Notes: generated by a model not told the origin, from the letters alone. DNA of 22,939 nt from Clostridia bacterium (GCA_029239935.1 JARBTY010000024.1:1-22939); one strand, 5' to 3'; shown: positions 1-8,197, counted from the stretch's first letter. Program-made: numbers and translations.

Positions 1-27
1 ATATCTGCCTTTTGTTGATAATTTCAT
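1..27 (-). CDS. Rrf2-family transcriptional regulator, N-terminus only (partial)
   Basis: Only the first nine codons are in the window, reading MKLSTKGRY on the minus strand from an ATG at 27. This is the signature opening of Rrf2-family regulators (IscR, CymR, NsrR and relatives), where it forms the first helix of the winged-helix DNA-binding domain. A GGAGGG ribosome binding site lies at 35-40, seven bases before the ATG, and a good promoter sits further upstream. The gene is divergent from the NusG-domain gene. Which subfamily it belongs to (Fe-S, cysteine or NO sensing) cannot be told because the effector region is outside the window. The call rests on a short match, but motif, RBS and promoter agree. 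Confidence 0.75.
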
Positions 28-73
28 TTACTTTCCCTCCAATCCCTAGTTTTTTCGTAGGAATTATATACAC

Positions 74-102
74 AGCATATCACTGGGTAATTTTTTTGTC
101 AA
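74..102 (-). promoter_or_regulatory. Promoter of the Rrf2-family gene, with a possible operator
   Basis: On the minus strand, TTGACA (97-102) is followed after 17 bases by TATGCT (74-79). This is a sigma-A-like promoter about 50 bases before the start codon. An imperfect dyad overlaps the -10 region and spacer (64-90, outer arms ATTA/TAAT). Because Rrf2 regulators often repress themselves, the dyad could be an operator, but its symmetry is weak. Confidence 0.55.
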
Positions 103-207
103 TATAAGTCTTGTAAAATTTTGTGTAGTTTTTTTTTATTTTTCATCTTATAATAAACTAATGGGGTTTAATGGATAGACTTTTAAACGATCAGAAAGGA
201 TTTACTT

Positions 208-591
208 ATGAAGAAAGGTAATTTAATTATTTTAGTTTTTATCCTGCTTATTCTTATAATAAGCTTAATTTCTATTTTTATACTTGGTTCTGATACCACC
301 CCTTCAACTGTCGCTACTATCACGGTTTATGGAAAAGTAGAAAAAACAATTGATTTAAATGATGTCAAAGAACCTTATGACTTTGAAGTAACAAATGGTA
401 CAGGGGGTTATAATGTTATCCATGTAGAACCTGGGAAAATTTGTATTTTAGATGCCAATTGCCCTGACCATGTTTGTGTAAAAAAAGGTTATGTCACATC
501 TAAGATAGCACCCGCCGTATGTATCCCCAATGGCGTTATGGTTGAGGTAGATGATCCAGCCGAACCTGAAATCGACTCCATTTCACAGTAA
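208..591 (+). CDS. NusG domain II-containing, membrane-anchored protein
   Basis: This 127-residue protein has one N-terminal membrane segment (about residues 7-27, almost all Ile, Leu and Phe after MKKGN), then an extracytoplasmic domain. The region from about residue 70 to 115 carries the sequence CPDHVCVKKGYV and then PNGVMVEV, typical of the stand-alone NusG domain II family (PF07009). Two cysteines in CPDHVC and two more nearby (in GKICIL and PAVCIPN) are usual for the family. The exact function is not known, and it is not transcription factor NusG, which has an NGN and KOW architecture. An AAAGGA ribosome binding site precedes the ATG. The gene ends 21 bases before the Gx transporter gene, and the two very likely form one transcript. 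This pairing is common in Clostridia. Confidence 0.85.
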   Translation: MKKGNLIILVFILLILIISLISIFILGSDTTPSTVATITVYGKVEKTIDLNDVKEPYDFEVTNGTGGYNVIHVEPGKICILDANCPDHVCVKKGYVTSKIAPAVCIPNGVMVEVDDPAEPEIDSISQ

Positions 592-612
592 CCCAAAAAA
601 GGAGAAATAAAA

Positions 613-1119
613 ATGTCACGTTTACACAAACTTATTTATTTGGCGATGCTTGTAGCTATTTCCTTAGTCATCTACATCGTTGAGCTGCAGCTGCCTTCCC
701 TTATACCCGTTCCTGGGGTAAAGCTTGGACTAGCTAATGTGGTTTCTCTTTGTACGCTGCTTATTTATGGCCCTTCAGAAGCTATTATTGTTCTTTTGCT
801 CAGAGTTTTGCTTGGCAGCATGTTAACTGGTCAAATGGTTTCTCTGGCTTTCAGCTTGTCCGGCGGACTCCTAAGTCTGCTGTGCATGATTGTGCTTAAT
901 AAATATTTCAGCAATTATATCAGCCTTTGGGCAATCAGTATTGCTGGCGGTGTCTGCCATAACATTGGTCAATTATTTGTAGCTTCTATTATTATTGACA
1001 CCCTGAAGATTTATTATTACCTGCCTATTCTGCTTATATCCGGTGTTATAACAGGTTATTTTATAGGGTTAGCTGCGAATTTTATATCCAAACACCTAAA
1101 AAAAATGAGAATCTATTAA
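613..1119 (+). CDS. Gx transporter family / HepS component I-like membrane protein
   Basis: The 168-residue protein is almost entirely hydrophobic, with about five membrane segments. It carries the family signature PGVKLGLANVVSL (about residues 34-46), followed by a RVLLGS segment. This matches the family named after heptaprenyl diphosphate synthase component I (PF07456), now often called Gx transporter and resembling ECF-type substrate-binding subunits. The substrate is unknown, and the old prenyl synthase name is probably misleading. A GGAG ribosome binding site lies before the ATG. The last codons form the left arm of a terminator and the TAA stop sits in its loop, so the gene ends the operon. 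Confidence 0.85.
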   Translation: MSRLHKLIYLAMLVAISLVIYIVELQLPSLIPVPGVKLGLANVVSLCTLLIYGPSEAIIVLLLRVLLGSMLTGQMVSLAFSLSGGLLSLLCMIVLNKYFSNYISLWAISIAGGVCHNIGQLFVASIIIDTLKIYYYLPILLISGVITGYFIGLAANFISKHLKKMRIY

Positions 1120-1135
1120 TTGATTCTCATTTTTT
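1101..1135. terminator. Terminator overlapping the end of the Gx transporter gene
   Basis: AAAAATGAGAATC (1101-1113) pairs perfectly with GATTCTCATTTTT (1122-1134) around an 8-base loop containing the TAA stop (1117-1119). The right arm ends in a T run on the plus strand. The left arm supplies a T run on the minus strand, so the site could work in both directions. Confidence 0.8.
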
Positions 1136-1442
1136 GTTACATATTTAGAAGTATATTAGAATATAATTTAATATATTTAGGTATTTATATAGTTAAATGA
1201 GCTTGAACTTAATAAATAATATACCATAAAAAATATACTACCTACTAGTGACTTCTGCTCCCAATGCCGGTTCATTTGGGGGCAGGACTATCTTTTGATT
1301 ATAAACATTTTTATAAGTCCTCAGCTCATTATTTTACACAGGGATTAAAAATTTATAAAAAGGGGATACTCTACCATTTTACAACTCTATGCTATATAGT
1401 ATGCTCACCTTTTAAAAGTGTTACCTTTTATTTACTATTATT
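1120..1442. other. AT-rich spacer with no convincing gene
   Basis: After the terminator this gap holds AT-rich DNA. The only structure seen is an inverted repeat at 1255-1285: CTGCTCCCAA and TTGGGGGCAG pair over ten positions with one G-U around 11 bases, in a short GC-richer patch. A 91-codon frame at 1264-1539 runs through it but lacks a ribosome binding site, is compositionally random, and overlaps the next gene antisense. Confidence 0.5.
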
Positions 1443-2657
1443 TTATTCTATTACAAGTATATTTCGTTCCACTTTTTTTGACAAATTTTTTCTAACTGAT
1501 TCGTTAAGCCTCTCCTCTGTTATAACCCCTTCTTCATAGGCTTTATTGATAGCCTCTGCTGCCAGCTTGAGGTCTTTTGGCATCAAGATGATATCATTTC
1601 CTGCTAAAAAACTTTTTACCACCGCATCCTCTACAGTGTAATTCTCCGAAACTGCCCCCATATTCATAGCATCTGTTATAAATAAAACTTTTTCCGTATT
1701 CAATAAAGTTTGCATGTACTCAAACCATTTTTTTGATAAAGTAGCAGGGTACTCTTCATCAACGTCTTTGACCAGCAAGTGCCCCCTCATCATCACATCT
1801 ATTCCATTGTTAACAGCCTCTATAAATGGCACCAGTTCTTCGTCTTCTAATGCCTCTTTTGTCTTGTTTACATAAGCCATGCCATTATGAGAATCTTCTT
1901 TTGTATTGCCGTGGCCTGGGAAGTGTTTGAGCACTGGCTGCACCTCTTGATCTAAAAGTCCTTGGGCATAACGGATGACCATTGGCGTCACCTCTTCTTT
2001 TGTTTGTCCAAAACTTCTTGTCCCTATTACAGTGTTTTCTGGATTATTATAAATATCTGCTACGGGTGCAAAGTCCATATTAAATCCCAGTTCTTTTAGC
2101 ACTGCTCCCATTCTTTGGGCCTCCCTGTATGCCATTTCTGTATCACCTGTTTTTCCAATATCAAAAGCTGATTTGAAAGGCACCTCAACAATTTCTTTAT
2201 TGGTTCCTATGCGGCTTACTATCCCTCCCTCTTCGTCCACTCCAATAAAAAGCGGGATATCCGAAAGCGCCTGCATATCCTTGATAAACGTTTTGACCTG
2301 TTCTTTTGTGTTAATGTTCTCTTTGAAAAGAATGATGCCCCCCACTTTATAATGGGTGATAATCTCATCCACCTGCTCATTAACCCCTAAAATAGGCTGC
2401 CCCTCTGCATCCGTTCTCACATCCATCATAAAAATCTGCCCTATTTTCTCTTGTGTATCCATACGGCTTATGATTTCCTCAACTGGATCTATCGGTTCTA
2501 CAGACTTCTCTGGCTCCTCTGGTACAATTGTTTGATTGGCGCCTTCTACATCTTCTTGTGCTTTTGGCGGTTTTTCTGGTAATGTTTCTTGAAAGCTACA
2601 CCCTGATAGGAATAAAAATAAACTTATAGTCAGCGAAATACACATTTTTTTATACAT
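1443..2657 (-). CDS. Lipoprotein glycoside hydrolase family 3, NagZ-like beta-N-acetylhexosaminidase
   Basis: The 404-residue protein starts with a lipoprotein signal peptide with lipobox LSGC (Cys20), then an acidic, proline-rich linker to about residue 60, then one GH3 TIM-barrel domain. Visible motifs are DEEGGIVSRI (141-150), KHFPGHGNTKEDSH (244-257), which carries the catalytic His-Asp dyad typical of NagZ enzymes, and ITDAM with the nucleophile Asp329. It has no C-terminal second domain, which also fits NagZ over beta-glucosidases. It would be anchored on the outer face of the membrane and release N-acetylglucosamine from muropeptides or cell-wall fragments. A GGAG motif lies before the ATG at 2657. 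Substrate preference is inferred from motifs only. The gene is convergent with the Gx transporter gene and divergent from the DUF2225 gene. Confidence 0.88.
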   Translation of the reverse strand: MYKKMCISLTISLFLFLSGCSFQETLPEKPPKAQEDVEGANQTIVPEEPEKSVEPIDPVEEIISRMDTQEKIGQIFMMDVRTDAEGQPILGVNEQVDEIITHYKVGGIILFKENINTKEQVKTFIKDMQALSDIPLFIGVDEEGGIVSRIGTNKEIVEVPFKSAFDIGKTGDTEMAYREAQRMGAVLKELGFNMDFAPVADIYNNPENTVIGTRSFGQTKEEVTPMVIRYAQGLLDQEVQPVLKHFPGHGNTKEDSHNGMAYVNKTKEALEDEELVPFIEAVNNGIDVMMRGHLLVKDVDEEYPATLSKKWFEYMQTLLNTEKVLFITDAMNMGAVSENYTVEDAVVKSFLAGNDIILMPKDLKLAAEAINKAYEEGVITEERLNESVRKNLSKKVERNILVIE

Positions 2658-2704
2658 TCCAAATACTCCTTTTATACTTTATTAGAGAAATTATATGAAT
2701 ATTA

Positions 2705-2734
2705 TTGAAATACCTCATGTTTTACAGATATAAT
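2705..2734 (+). promoter_or_regulatory. Promoter of the DUF2225 gene
   Basis: TTGAAA (2705-2710) and TATAAT (2729-2734) are 18 bases apart, and the predicted start of transcription is about 30 bases before the GTG start codon. Confidence 0.55.
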
Positions 2735-2772
2735 GGTGTTAGATTTTATTTACTCTAAGGATGTGACTTAAC

Positions 2773-3462
2773 GTGGAAAATACAATTTCTGATGAAGCTT
2801 TAAAAAATGCTTTATACGATAAATCTTACACCTGTCCTGTCTGCAGCCAAGATTTTATGGCTAAAACTGTTAAGGTTGGGAAAAACCAAGTGGTTTCCGT
2901 AGACAGCGATTTGTATGCCAAATACTCTGTTGTAAATCCTATACTTTATGATGCTTTAGTATGCCCTCATTGTGGCTATGCAGCTCTTTCAAAAGCCTTT
3001 GACTCCCTGCTTCCTAAACAAAAGGAATGGATTAAAACTCAAATAAGTGCCAGCTACAAACCTCGTTCTTATTCAGATTATACCACACTTGAAGAAGGTA
3101 TACATAAACACAAGATGGCTCTTTTAAGCTGCCTGACTAAAAAGGGCAAAACTGGGGAACAAGCCTATATAGCGCTTCATATTGCGTGGCTTTATAGGGA
3201 CCTTAAAGATACTGCTAATGAACTCTCTTTCTTACAAAGAGCCTACGAAGGCTTTACATCAGCTCTTTCTACTGAAAGATTTCCTGTTTTTGGAATAGAT
3301 GAGATGACTGCCATGTACATGGTAGCTGATTTAGGGTATCGCCTCGGTCATGTCTCTGAAGCCAAAAAATATTTATCGGTTGTCATCACTTCTTCGGGCA
3401 TTTCTCCTCGCATCAAGGATAGAGCCCTTGATCTAAAAAACAAAATACAACAGGCTATCTAA
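2773..3462 (+). CDS. DUF2225 family protein with a CxxC/CxxC metal site
   Basis: The 229-residue protein is soluble, with no signal or membrane segment. CPVC (Cys21, Cys24) and CPHCGYA (Cys64, Cys67) together look like a four-cysteine, zinc-ribbon-like site framing a small beta-rich region, the hallmark of the DUF2225 family. The rest is helical and somewhat TPR-like (about residues 110-225, including IALHIAWLYRDL and ERAL-type helices). The function of the family is unknown. Translation must start at GTG (2773): the ATG at 2761 is followed at once by a stop, and AAGGA at 2757-2761 is a suitable ribosome binding site. It is a single gene ending in a shared bidirectional terminator. Confidence 0.8.
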   Translation: MENTISDEALKNALYDKSYTCPVCSQDFMAKTVKVGKNQVVSVDSDLYAKYSVVNPILYDALVCPHCGYAALSKAFDSLLPKQKEWIKTQISASYKPRSYSDYTTLEEGIHKHKMALLSCLTKKGKTGEQAYIALHIAWLYRDLKDTANELSFLQRAYEGFTSALSTERFPVFGIDEMTAMYMVADLGYRLGHVSEAKKYLSVVITSSGISPRIKDRALDLKNKIQQAI

Positions 3463-3463
3463 C

Positions 3464-3487
3464 AAAAAAAGACCCTAGGGTCTTTTT
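3464..3487. terminator. Perfectly palindromic bidirectional terminator
   Basis: The 22 bases 3466-3487 form a perfect palindrome (AAAAAGACCC followed by its complement) with A and T runs on both flanks. It lies between the convergent DUF2225 and ADP-ribosylglycohydrolase genes and should stop transcription from both sides. Confidence 0.85.
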
Positions 3488-3493
3488 ATTGAT

Positions 3494-4555
3494 TTACCAT
3501 GCGGGATACCTATTCATCCACAATTCACTTTCATCAAAAAATACAAATAAATCTTGAGAAATTTGTCTTATTTCCTTTGCAAGCTCAATACTTTCTAACA
3601 GATCTGATTGAATACCGTCGGCTCCTAAGTAGGCTCCTAAAATATTGCCGGTTATGGCCCCTGTACTATCACTGTCACCACTGTGGTTAACTGAAAGAAA
3701 TAGCGCTTTTTTAAAATCATCTGGATAACTAAGTGCCGCATAAAGTGCTATAGATAGTGTTTCTTCTGCTGCAAAACCTTGTCCTAACCCATGTATTTGC
3801 TGATGCGAAGGGTCTCCCTTCTTCGCAAGTTCAATCGCCCTCTCCACCGCCAAGGCACATTCTTCACTATTTTCTTTTTGCTTAAGTTTATCTAGTGCCT
3901 TATAAGTAGCCTCTAAAAGCTCATCCCCTTGTATAATATAGTGAATAAGTGTTGCCAATGTCCCTGCAGCCAGATAAGCTGTAGGATGCCCATGGGTAAT
4001 CGCTGCCACCCTAGCTCCCACTTCAAATACATCTTCTTCGTTTTCTACTAATCCCACTGGTGCAACTCTTATAAGACCTCCACAGCTCTTGCTGTCATTA
4101 AGCGGTTTCTGTATGGTTCCCATAATCCCTTTACCTAAGGCAGTAATACAGGTAACGCCTGGATCTCTGTAGGCATGTAAAGCTTTTATTTTAATCAGCC
4201 ATCCATCATAAGCGTGTGACGGCCAATTGGGCATCTTAAGTCCTTGGGTATAAAGCCATCTCAAATAGGCTCTAAATACTGCTATGGTTGTTTCTTCATT
4301 AGACCTTGGCATATTATGTCGTTTTGCTCTTGTGGCACTTCTGATCATCCCTTCTGCTGTAAACATCGTCATTTGTGTATCATCTGTAACCAACGCATGC
4401 TTTCTGTCCTGTGCTAGAAGTAAACCGGTTATCCCCTCTTCTCCGTAGGTCTGCAAAACCTTATCATAACTCATAAATTCTATAGGTGCACCCAGTGCAT
4501 CTCCAATAGCTCCCCCTGCTAAACATCCATAAAAATGCTGTACACTTTTCTTCAT
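3494..4555 (-). CDS. ADP-ribosylglycohydrolase family protein
   Basis: The 353-residue protein shows the ADP-ribosylglycohydrolase (DraG/ARH) fold motifs. They are GGAIGDALGAPIEF near the N-terminus (14-27), TDDTQM (57-62) and HSGDSDSTGAITGN (291-304). The Asp pair at 58-59 and Asp294, Asp296 and Thr298 match the positions that hold the two Mg ions. The family removes ADP-ribose from proteins or small molecules, and the substrate here cannot be predicted. No toxin or ADP-ribosyltransferase partner gene is adjacent, so a paired system is not supported. A GGAGG ribosome binding site precedes the ATG and the gene has its own promoter. It lies downstream of the large ilv operon on the same strand but is separated from it by 238 bases with a hairpin. 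Confidence 0.88.
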   Translation of the reverse strand: MKKSVQHFYGCLAGGAIGDALGAPIEFMSYDKVLQTYGEEGITGLLLAQDRKHALVTDDTQMTMFTAEGMIRSATRAKRHNMPRSNEETTIAVFRAYLRWLYTQGLKMPNWPSHAYDGWLIKIKALHAYRDPGVTCITALGKGIMGTIQKPLNDSKSCGGLIRVAPVGLVENEEDVFEVGARVAAITHGHPTAYLAAGTLATLIHYIIQGDELLEATYKALDKLKQKENSEECALAVERAIELAKKGDPSHQQIHGLGQGFAAEETLSIALYAALSYPDDFKKALFLSVNHSGDSDSTGAITGNILGAYLGADGIQSDLLESIELAKEIRQISQDLFVFFDESELWMNRYPAW

Positions 4556-4599
4556 TTATTAGCTACCTCCGGCTTATTTTAGGGTTTTTTATTTACTCT

Positions 4600-4628
4600 A
4601 TTTTATCAATTAAAGCTTACACTTTCAA
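4600..4628 (-). promoter_or_regulatory. Promoter of the ADP-ribosylglycohydrolase gene
   Basis: On the minus strand, TTGAAA (4623-4628) and TAAAAT (4600-4605) are 17 bases apart, about 45 bases before the start codon. This lets the gene be transcribed independently of the upstream ilv operon. Confidence 0.6.
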
Positions 4629-4704
4629 TAAATATTCTCTGAATGTAGATGTTTTTATATTCCAGCAACGATTTGAAGCGGATGGATTATTGGGGGATAT
4701 AATG

Positions 4705-4761
4705 AGGCACAGAGGCCTGCCACTATTTAGAAATAGTTTTTGTGGCAATAAACCTCTGTGC
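4705..4761. repeat. Long bulged hairpin past the ilv operon end, containing repeat copy A
   Basis: Three helices stack in one hairpin. GCACAGAGG (4707-4715) pairs with CCTCTGTGC (4753-4761), TGCCAC (4718-4723) with GTGGCA (4742-4747), and TATTT (4724-4728) with AAATA (4731-4735). Most unpaired bases are on one side. It starts 33 bases after the last ilv gene and is the likely 3' end structure of the operon transcript, but no T run follows on either strand, so it is not a textbook intrinsic terminator. Bases 4705-4725 match 8177-8197 at 19 of 21 positions. Confidence 0.65.
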
Positions 4762-4793
4762 TTAGGGTTACTTATCTGGTTTTTGAAGTCATT

Positions 4794-6458
4794 TTATTCT
4801 AGAATGAGATGATTAATAGCTGCCCCTGGTGCTACCATAGGAAGCACTTTTTCATCTATTCCAATATGGCAATTGAGTAGTGCCGGTTTTTTGCTCTCTA
4901 AAGCTTTTTTAAAAGCACTTGAGAACTCTTCTTGCGAATGGATATCATCACCTTGTACCCCAAAAGCTTTAGCAAGCAGGGTAAAGTCTGGGCCGCGGTC
5001 CAATGTAGTCTGTGAATACCTGGCTTCATAAAAAGTAGTCTGCCACTGTCTTACCATCCCTAATGTCGTATTATTCATAAGAACAATAATCACCGGAATG
5101 TTATAATAAGCAATCGTTGCAAGTTCGTTGCAATTCATACGGAACGACCCATCACCAGCTATATGCACCACTTGTTTGTCTGGCATGCCGGTCTGTGCGC
5201 CTATCGCCGCTCCTGTACCATAACCCATTGTCCCCAGTCCTCCTGAACTTAAAAAAGTCCTTGGTTGGGTATACTTATAGAACTGAGCTGCCCACATTTG
5301 ATGTTGTCCCACCTCAGTTGTGATAATCGCCTTGCCTTCTGTCTGCTCCCAAATGTTTTCCATGATGAATTGTGGTCTCAGGGTATCATCCTTTTGATAA
5401 TCAAAATGAAACTCTTCTTTCCAGCATCTTACTTCCTCGATCCACCCATCATGGGCTTGTTTGGGAATCAGGCTGGTCAGAGTTGTGAGTATTTCCTTTA
5501 AATCCCCAATAACGGATTGATAGACCACAACATTTTTTCCAATTTCAGCAGGGTCAATGTCTATATGAAGAACTTTAGCATGAGGTGCAAATTTTGTAAC
5601 ATCACTAATCACTCTGTCACTAAATCTAGCACCAAGCGCAATGAGCAAATCACACTCCGTTGCTGCAAAGTTAGAAGCCTTGCTGCCATGCATCCCAATA
5701 AGCCCTGTGGCAAGAGGATGGGTTTCAGCAAATCCCCCTGTTCCCATAAGAGAAGTGGCTACAGGGGCCTGCAGTTTTTCTGCAAATGCCAATAGTATGT
5801 CATTGGCTCCGCTGCTTATAATACCCCCGCCGCTATAAATAAATGGTTTTTGAGCAGCTTTCAGCATGTTGGCTGCTTCTTCTATATCCTTTTGTCTGAT
5901 AGTATGAACCTGTCTTCCTATACTTTTAGGTGTTTCTGACTTGAATTCATATAACGCTGCGGTAATGTCCTTTGGAATATCCACAAGCACAGGCCCAGGT
6001 CTTCCAGATTTTGCAATATAAAAAGCTTCTCTTAGGGTCTCAGCAAGTTTAGCAATGTCTTTAACAATATAGTTGTGTTTTGTAATAGGCATTGTAATAC
6101 CTGATATATCGACTTCCTGAAAGCTGTCTTTACCTAAGAGAGATGTTGCCACATTGCCTGTAATAGCCACCATCGGCACCGAATCCATATACGCTGTAGC
6201 AATCCCAGTTACAAGATTGGTTGCTCCTGGCCCTGATGTTGCAATACATACCCCTACTTTGCCTGTAGCTCTTGCATAACCGTCCGCTGCATGGGAAGCC
6301 CCTTGCTCATGGGCCGTTAAAATATGCTTGATACGGTCACTGTTTTTATAAAGTGCATCATAGATATTAAGAACTGCCCCTCCTGGATACCCAAAAACAG
6401 TATCTACTCCTTGTTCTGCCAGACACTCAATGAGTATCTGTGATCCAGTTATTTTCAT
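4794..6458 (-). CDS. ilvB: Acetolactate (acetohydroxyacid) synthase large subunit, copy 2
   Basis: The 554-residue ThDP- and FAD-dependent enzyme joins two pyruvates, or pyruvate with 2-oxobutyrate, in the first common step of valine, leucine and isoleucine synthesis. The N-terminal ThDP domain has the activating Glu51 in AHEQGA and the GPGATN motif. The central FAD domain has GARFSDR, close to the RFDDR signature of anabolic enzymes. The C-terminal domain has GDGSFRMN followed by NN for ThDP-Mg and LGMVRQWQ with Trp472, the residue that favours 2-oxobutyrate. It also keeps the C-terminal VLPMVAPGA tail. The site usually held by proline in GQVP reads GNVA, a substitution linked in plant enzymes to herbicide tolerance. 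It is the last operon gene, 14 bases after ilvD, and has no small subunit gene of its own nearby. It may use IlvN encoded at 14571-15065. Confidence 0.95.
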   Translation of the reverse strand: MKITGSQILIECLAEQGVDTVFGYPGGAVLNIYDALYKNSDRIKHILTAHEQGASHAADGYARATGKVGVCIATSGPGATNLVTGIATAYMDSVPMVAITGNVATSLLGKDSFQEVDISGITMPITKHNYIVKDIAKLAETLREAFYIAKSGRPGPVLVDIPKDITAALYEFKSETPKSIGRQVHTIRQKDIEEAANMLKAAQKPFIYSGGGIISSGANDILLAFAEKLQAPVATSLMGTGGFAETHPLATGLIGMHGSKASNFAATECDLLIALGARFSDRVISDVTKFAPHAKVLHIDIDPAEIGKNVVVYQSVIGDLKEILTTLTSLIPKQAHDGWIEEVRCWKEEFHFDYQKDDTLRPQFIMENIWEQTEGKAIITTEVGQHQMWAAQFYKYTQPRTFLSSGGLGTMGYGTGAAIGAQTGMPDKQVVHIAGDGSFRMNCNELATIAYYNIPVIIVLMNNTTLGMVRQWQTTFYEARYSQTTLDRGPDFTLLAKAFGVQGDDIHSQEEFSSAFKKALESKKPALLNCHIGIDEKVLPMVAPGAAINHLILE

Positions 6459-6472
6459 GATTTACCCCCTAT

Positions 6473-8134
6473 TTAAAGTTTGAAAATGGCACCTGTATTA
6501 GCAGATGAAACAAGCTTTGCATAGCGTGCTAAATAACCTGTTTTAACTTTAGCTTCCGGCTGCACCCACTGACTTCTTCTAATGGCAATCGTTTCTTCAT
6601 CTACCTCTAATGCAATCGTACATTCGTGCATATTGATACTGATGATATCGCCTTCTTCAACTAAAGCGATCAGTCCGCCTTCTGCCGCCTCTGGTGATAC
6701 ATGACCTATAGAAGCGCCACGGGTTGCCCCTGAAAACCGTCCATCTGTGATAAGGGCAACTTCTTTATCAAGCCCCATCCCTGCAAGAGTCGCTGTTGGT
6801 GAAAGCATCTCTCTCATACCTGGGCCTCCCTTTGGTCCTTCATAACGAATAACCAAAACATCTCCTTTTTGAATCTTTCCTTTGCTGATTGCTTCTGCTG
6901 CCTCTTCCTCACTATTGTATACCTTGGCTGGCCCTTTATGCACAAGCATCTCCTTGGCAACCGCCGAGCGCTTGACAACACAGGCATCTACTGCCAGATT
7001 CCCTCTCAAAACAGCTATACCGCCTGTTTCACTATAAGGATTTTCAATAGGTCTTATGACCTCTGGGTTTTTATTGATAACTTTTTCCAAATTTTCTCCT
7101 ACCGTTTGTCCTGTAATCGTGATAAGGCTGGTATCTAATAAGTTTTTCTTGGTGAGCTCCTTCATAACGGCAGCAACACCACCCGCAAAATACAAATCTT
7201 CCATGTGATGAGGTCCCGCTGGAGCAAGCTTACAAAGATTTGGTGTTTTGTTGCTGATTTCGTTAGCCATATCGAGATCAATGCTGACTTCTGCTTCGTG
7301 GGCGATAGCCGGCAGGTGAAGCATCGTATTGGTACTGCATCCAAGCGCCATGTCTACTGTTAACGCATTTTTAAAGGATTTATCATTAAGAATATCTCGG
7401 ATTTTGATATCCTTCTCTAACATGTCCATAACTGCCATTCCCGCTTTTTTAGCCAATCTGATACGTTCTGCATAGACAGCCGGAATCGAACCATTACCCG
7501 GAAGGGCAATCCCTAATACTTCTGACATACAGTTCATACTGTTAGCCGTGAACATCCCTGAGCAGGAACCACAACCTGGGCAAGTATGCTCTTCATACTC
7601 CAAAAGCTCTTCTTCTGTGATTTTACCTGCATTATAGCTTCCTACCGCTTCAAATATGAGAGATAAACCGACCTTTTGTCCTGCTACATTCCCCGCCAGC
7701 ATAGGTCCTCCACTGATCAGTGTTGTAGGGAGATTGAGTCTGGCTGCTCCCATAAGCATACCCGGTACAATTTTGTCACAGTTTGGTACAAGTACTAAGG
7801 CATCAAAGGCATGAGCTACTGCCATACATTCGATAGAGTCTGCTATCAGTTCTCTTGTAACCAGAGAGTACTTCATCCCTTCATGACCCATAGCAATCCC
7901 ATCACATACACCGATTGCCGGAATCTCTATAGGTGTACCTCCTGCTATACGAATACCTGTCTTTACAGCTTCTGTTATTCTATCAAGATGCATATGTCCC
8001 GGAACGATTTCACTTTTTGCAGTGACTACACCAATAAGCGGTGCATTGATTTCTTCATCTATATAACCCATCCCTTTAAACAGTGAGCGATGTGGCGCCC
8101 TTGAAGGTCCTGCTTTTACTCTGTCACTTCTCAT
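6473..8134 (-). CDS. ilvD: Dihydroxyacid dehydratase
   Basis: The 553-residue Fe-S dehydratase makes the 2-oxo acids of valine and isoleucine from dihydroxy acids, the step after IlvC. Cluster and metal motifs are GVCDGI (Asp78), NCDKIVPGM (Cys119) and [17 protein letters not shown] (Cys191). The N-terminal segment reads IVPGHMHL, as in the E. coli-type enzyme, where [2Fe-2S] forms have an extra cysteine. This suggests an oxygen-labile [4Fe-4S] enzyme, which fits an anaerobe (inference). Length is normal. The ATG at 8134 follows a GGAGAG ribosome binding site; a second ATG five bases upstream is followed by a stop after one codon. It is separated from ilvE by 85 bases with a terminator-like hairpin and no obvious new promoter, so its expression may depend on readthrough. 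Confidence 0.95.
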   Translation of the reverse strand: MRSDRVKAGPSRAPHRSLFKGMGYIDEEINAPLIGVVTAKSEIVPGHMHLDRITEAVKTGIRIAGGTPIEIPAIGVCDGIAMGHEGMKYSLVTRELIADSIECMAVAHAFDALVLVPNCDKIVPGMLMGAARLNLPTTLISGGPMLAGNVAGQKVGLSLIFEAVGSYNAGKITEEELLEYEEHTCPGCGSCSGMFTANSMNCMSEVLGIALPGNGSIPAVYAERIRLAKKAGMAVMDMLEKDIKIRDILNDKSFKNALTVDMALGCSTNTMLHLPAIAHEAEVSIDLDMANEISNKTPNLCKLAPAGPHHMEDLYFAGGVAAVMKELTKKNLLDTSLITITGQTVGENLEKVINKNPEVIRPIENPYSETGGIAVLRGNLAVDACVVKRSAVAKEMLVHKGPAKVYNSEEEAAEAISKGKIQKGDVLVIRYEGPKGGPGMREMLSPTATLAGMGLDKEVALITDGRFSGATRGASIGHVSPEAAEGGLIALVEEGDIISINMHECTIALEVDEETIAIRRSQWVQPEAKVKTGYLARYAKLVSSANTGAIFKL

Positions 8135-8167
8135 CTCATTCTCTCCTTTACCTCTATATTTTTATAG

Positions 8168-8197
8168 AAAAAGGGCAGGCACCGAGACCTGCCACTA
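8168..8197 (-). terminator. Terminator-like hairpin in the ilvE-ilvD gap, containing repeat copy B
   Basis: On the minus strand, GGCAGG (8188-8193) pairs with CCTGCC (8174-8179) around eight bases, and a T run follows (complement of 8168-8172). The stem is short but GC rich. It lies inside the operon and could reduce transcription of ilvD and ilvB2, or act as a processing or stability element. Bases 8177-8197 are repeat copy B, 19/21 identical to 4705-4725. Confidence 0.6.

Noticed and set aside
1264..1539. Open frame of 91 codons on the plus strand
   Set aside because: No ribosome binding site, random-looking AT-driven composition, and about 100 bases antisense to the NagZ-like gene. I do not recognise a family.
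3494..4555. ADP-ribosylglycohydrolase as part of a toxin-antitoxin or defence pair
   Set aside because: No ADP-ribosyltransferase or other partner gene is adjacent. The gene has its own promoter and its neighbours are unrelated.
7162..7344. Minus-strand frame of 60 codons inside ilvD and similar frames inside other operon genes
   Set aside because: These are shadows of the real coding frames, without ribosome binding sites or recognisable motifs.
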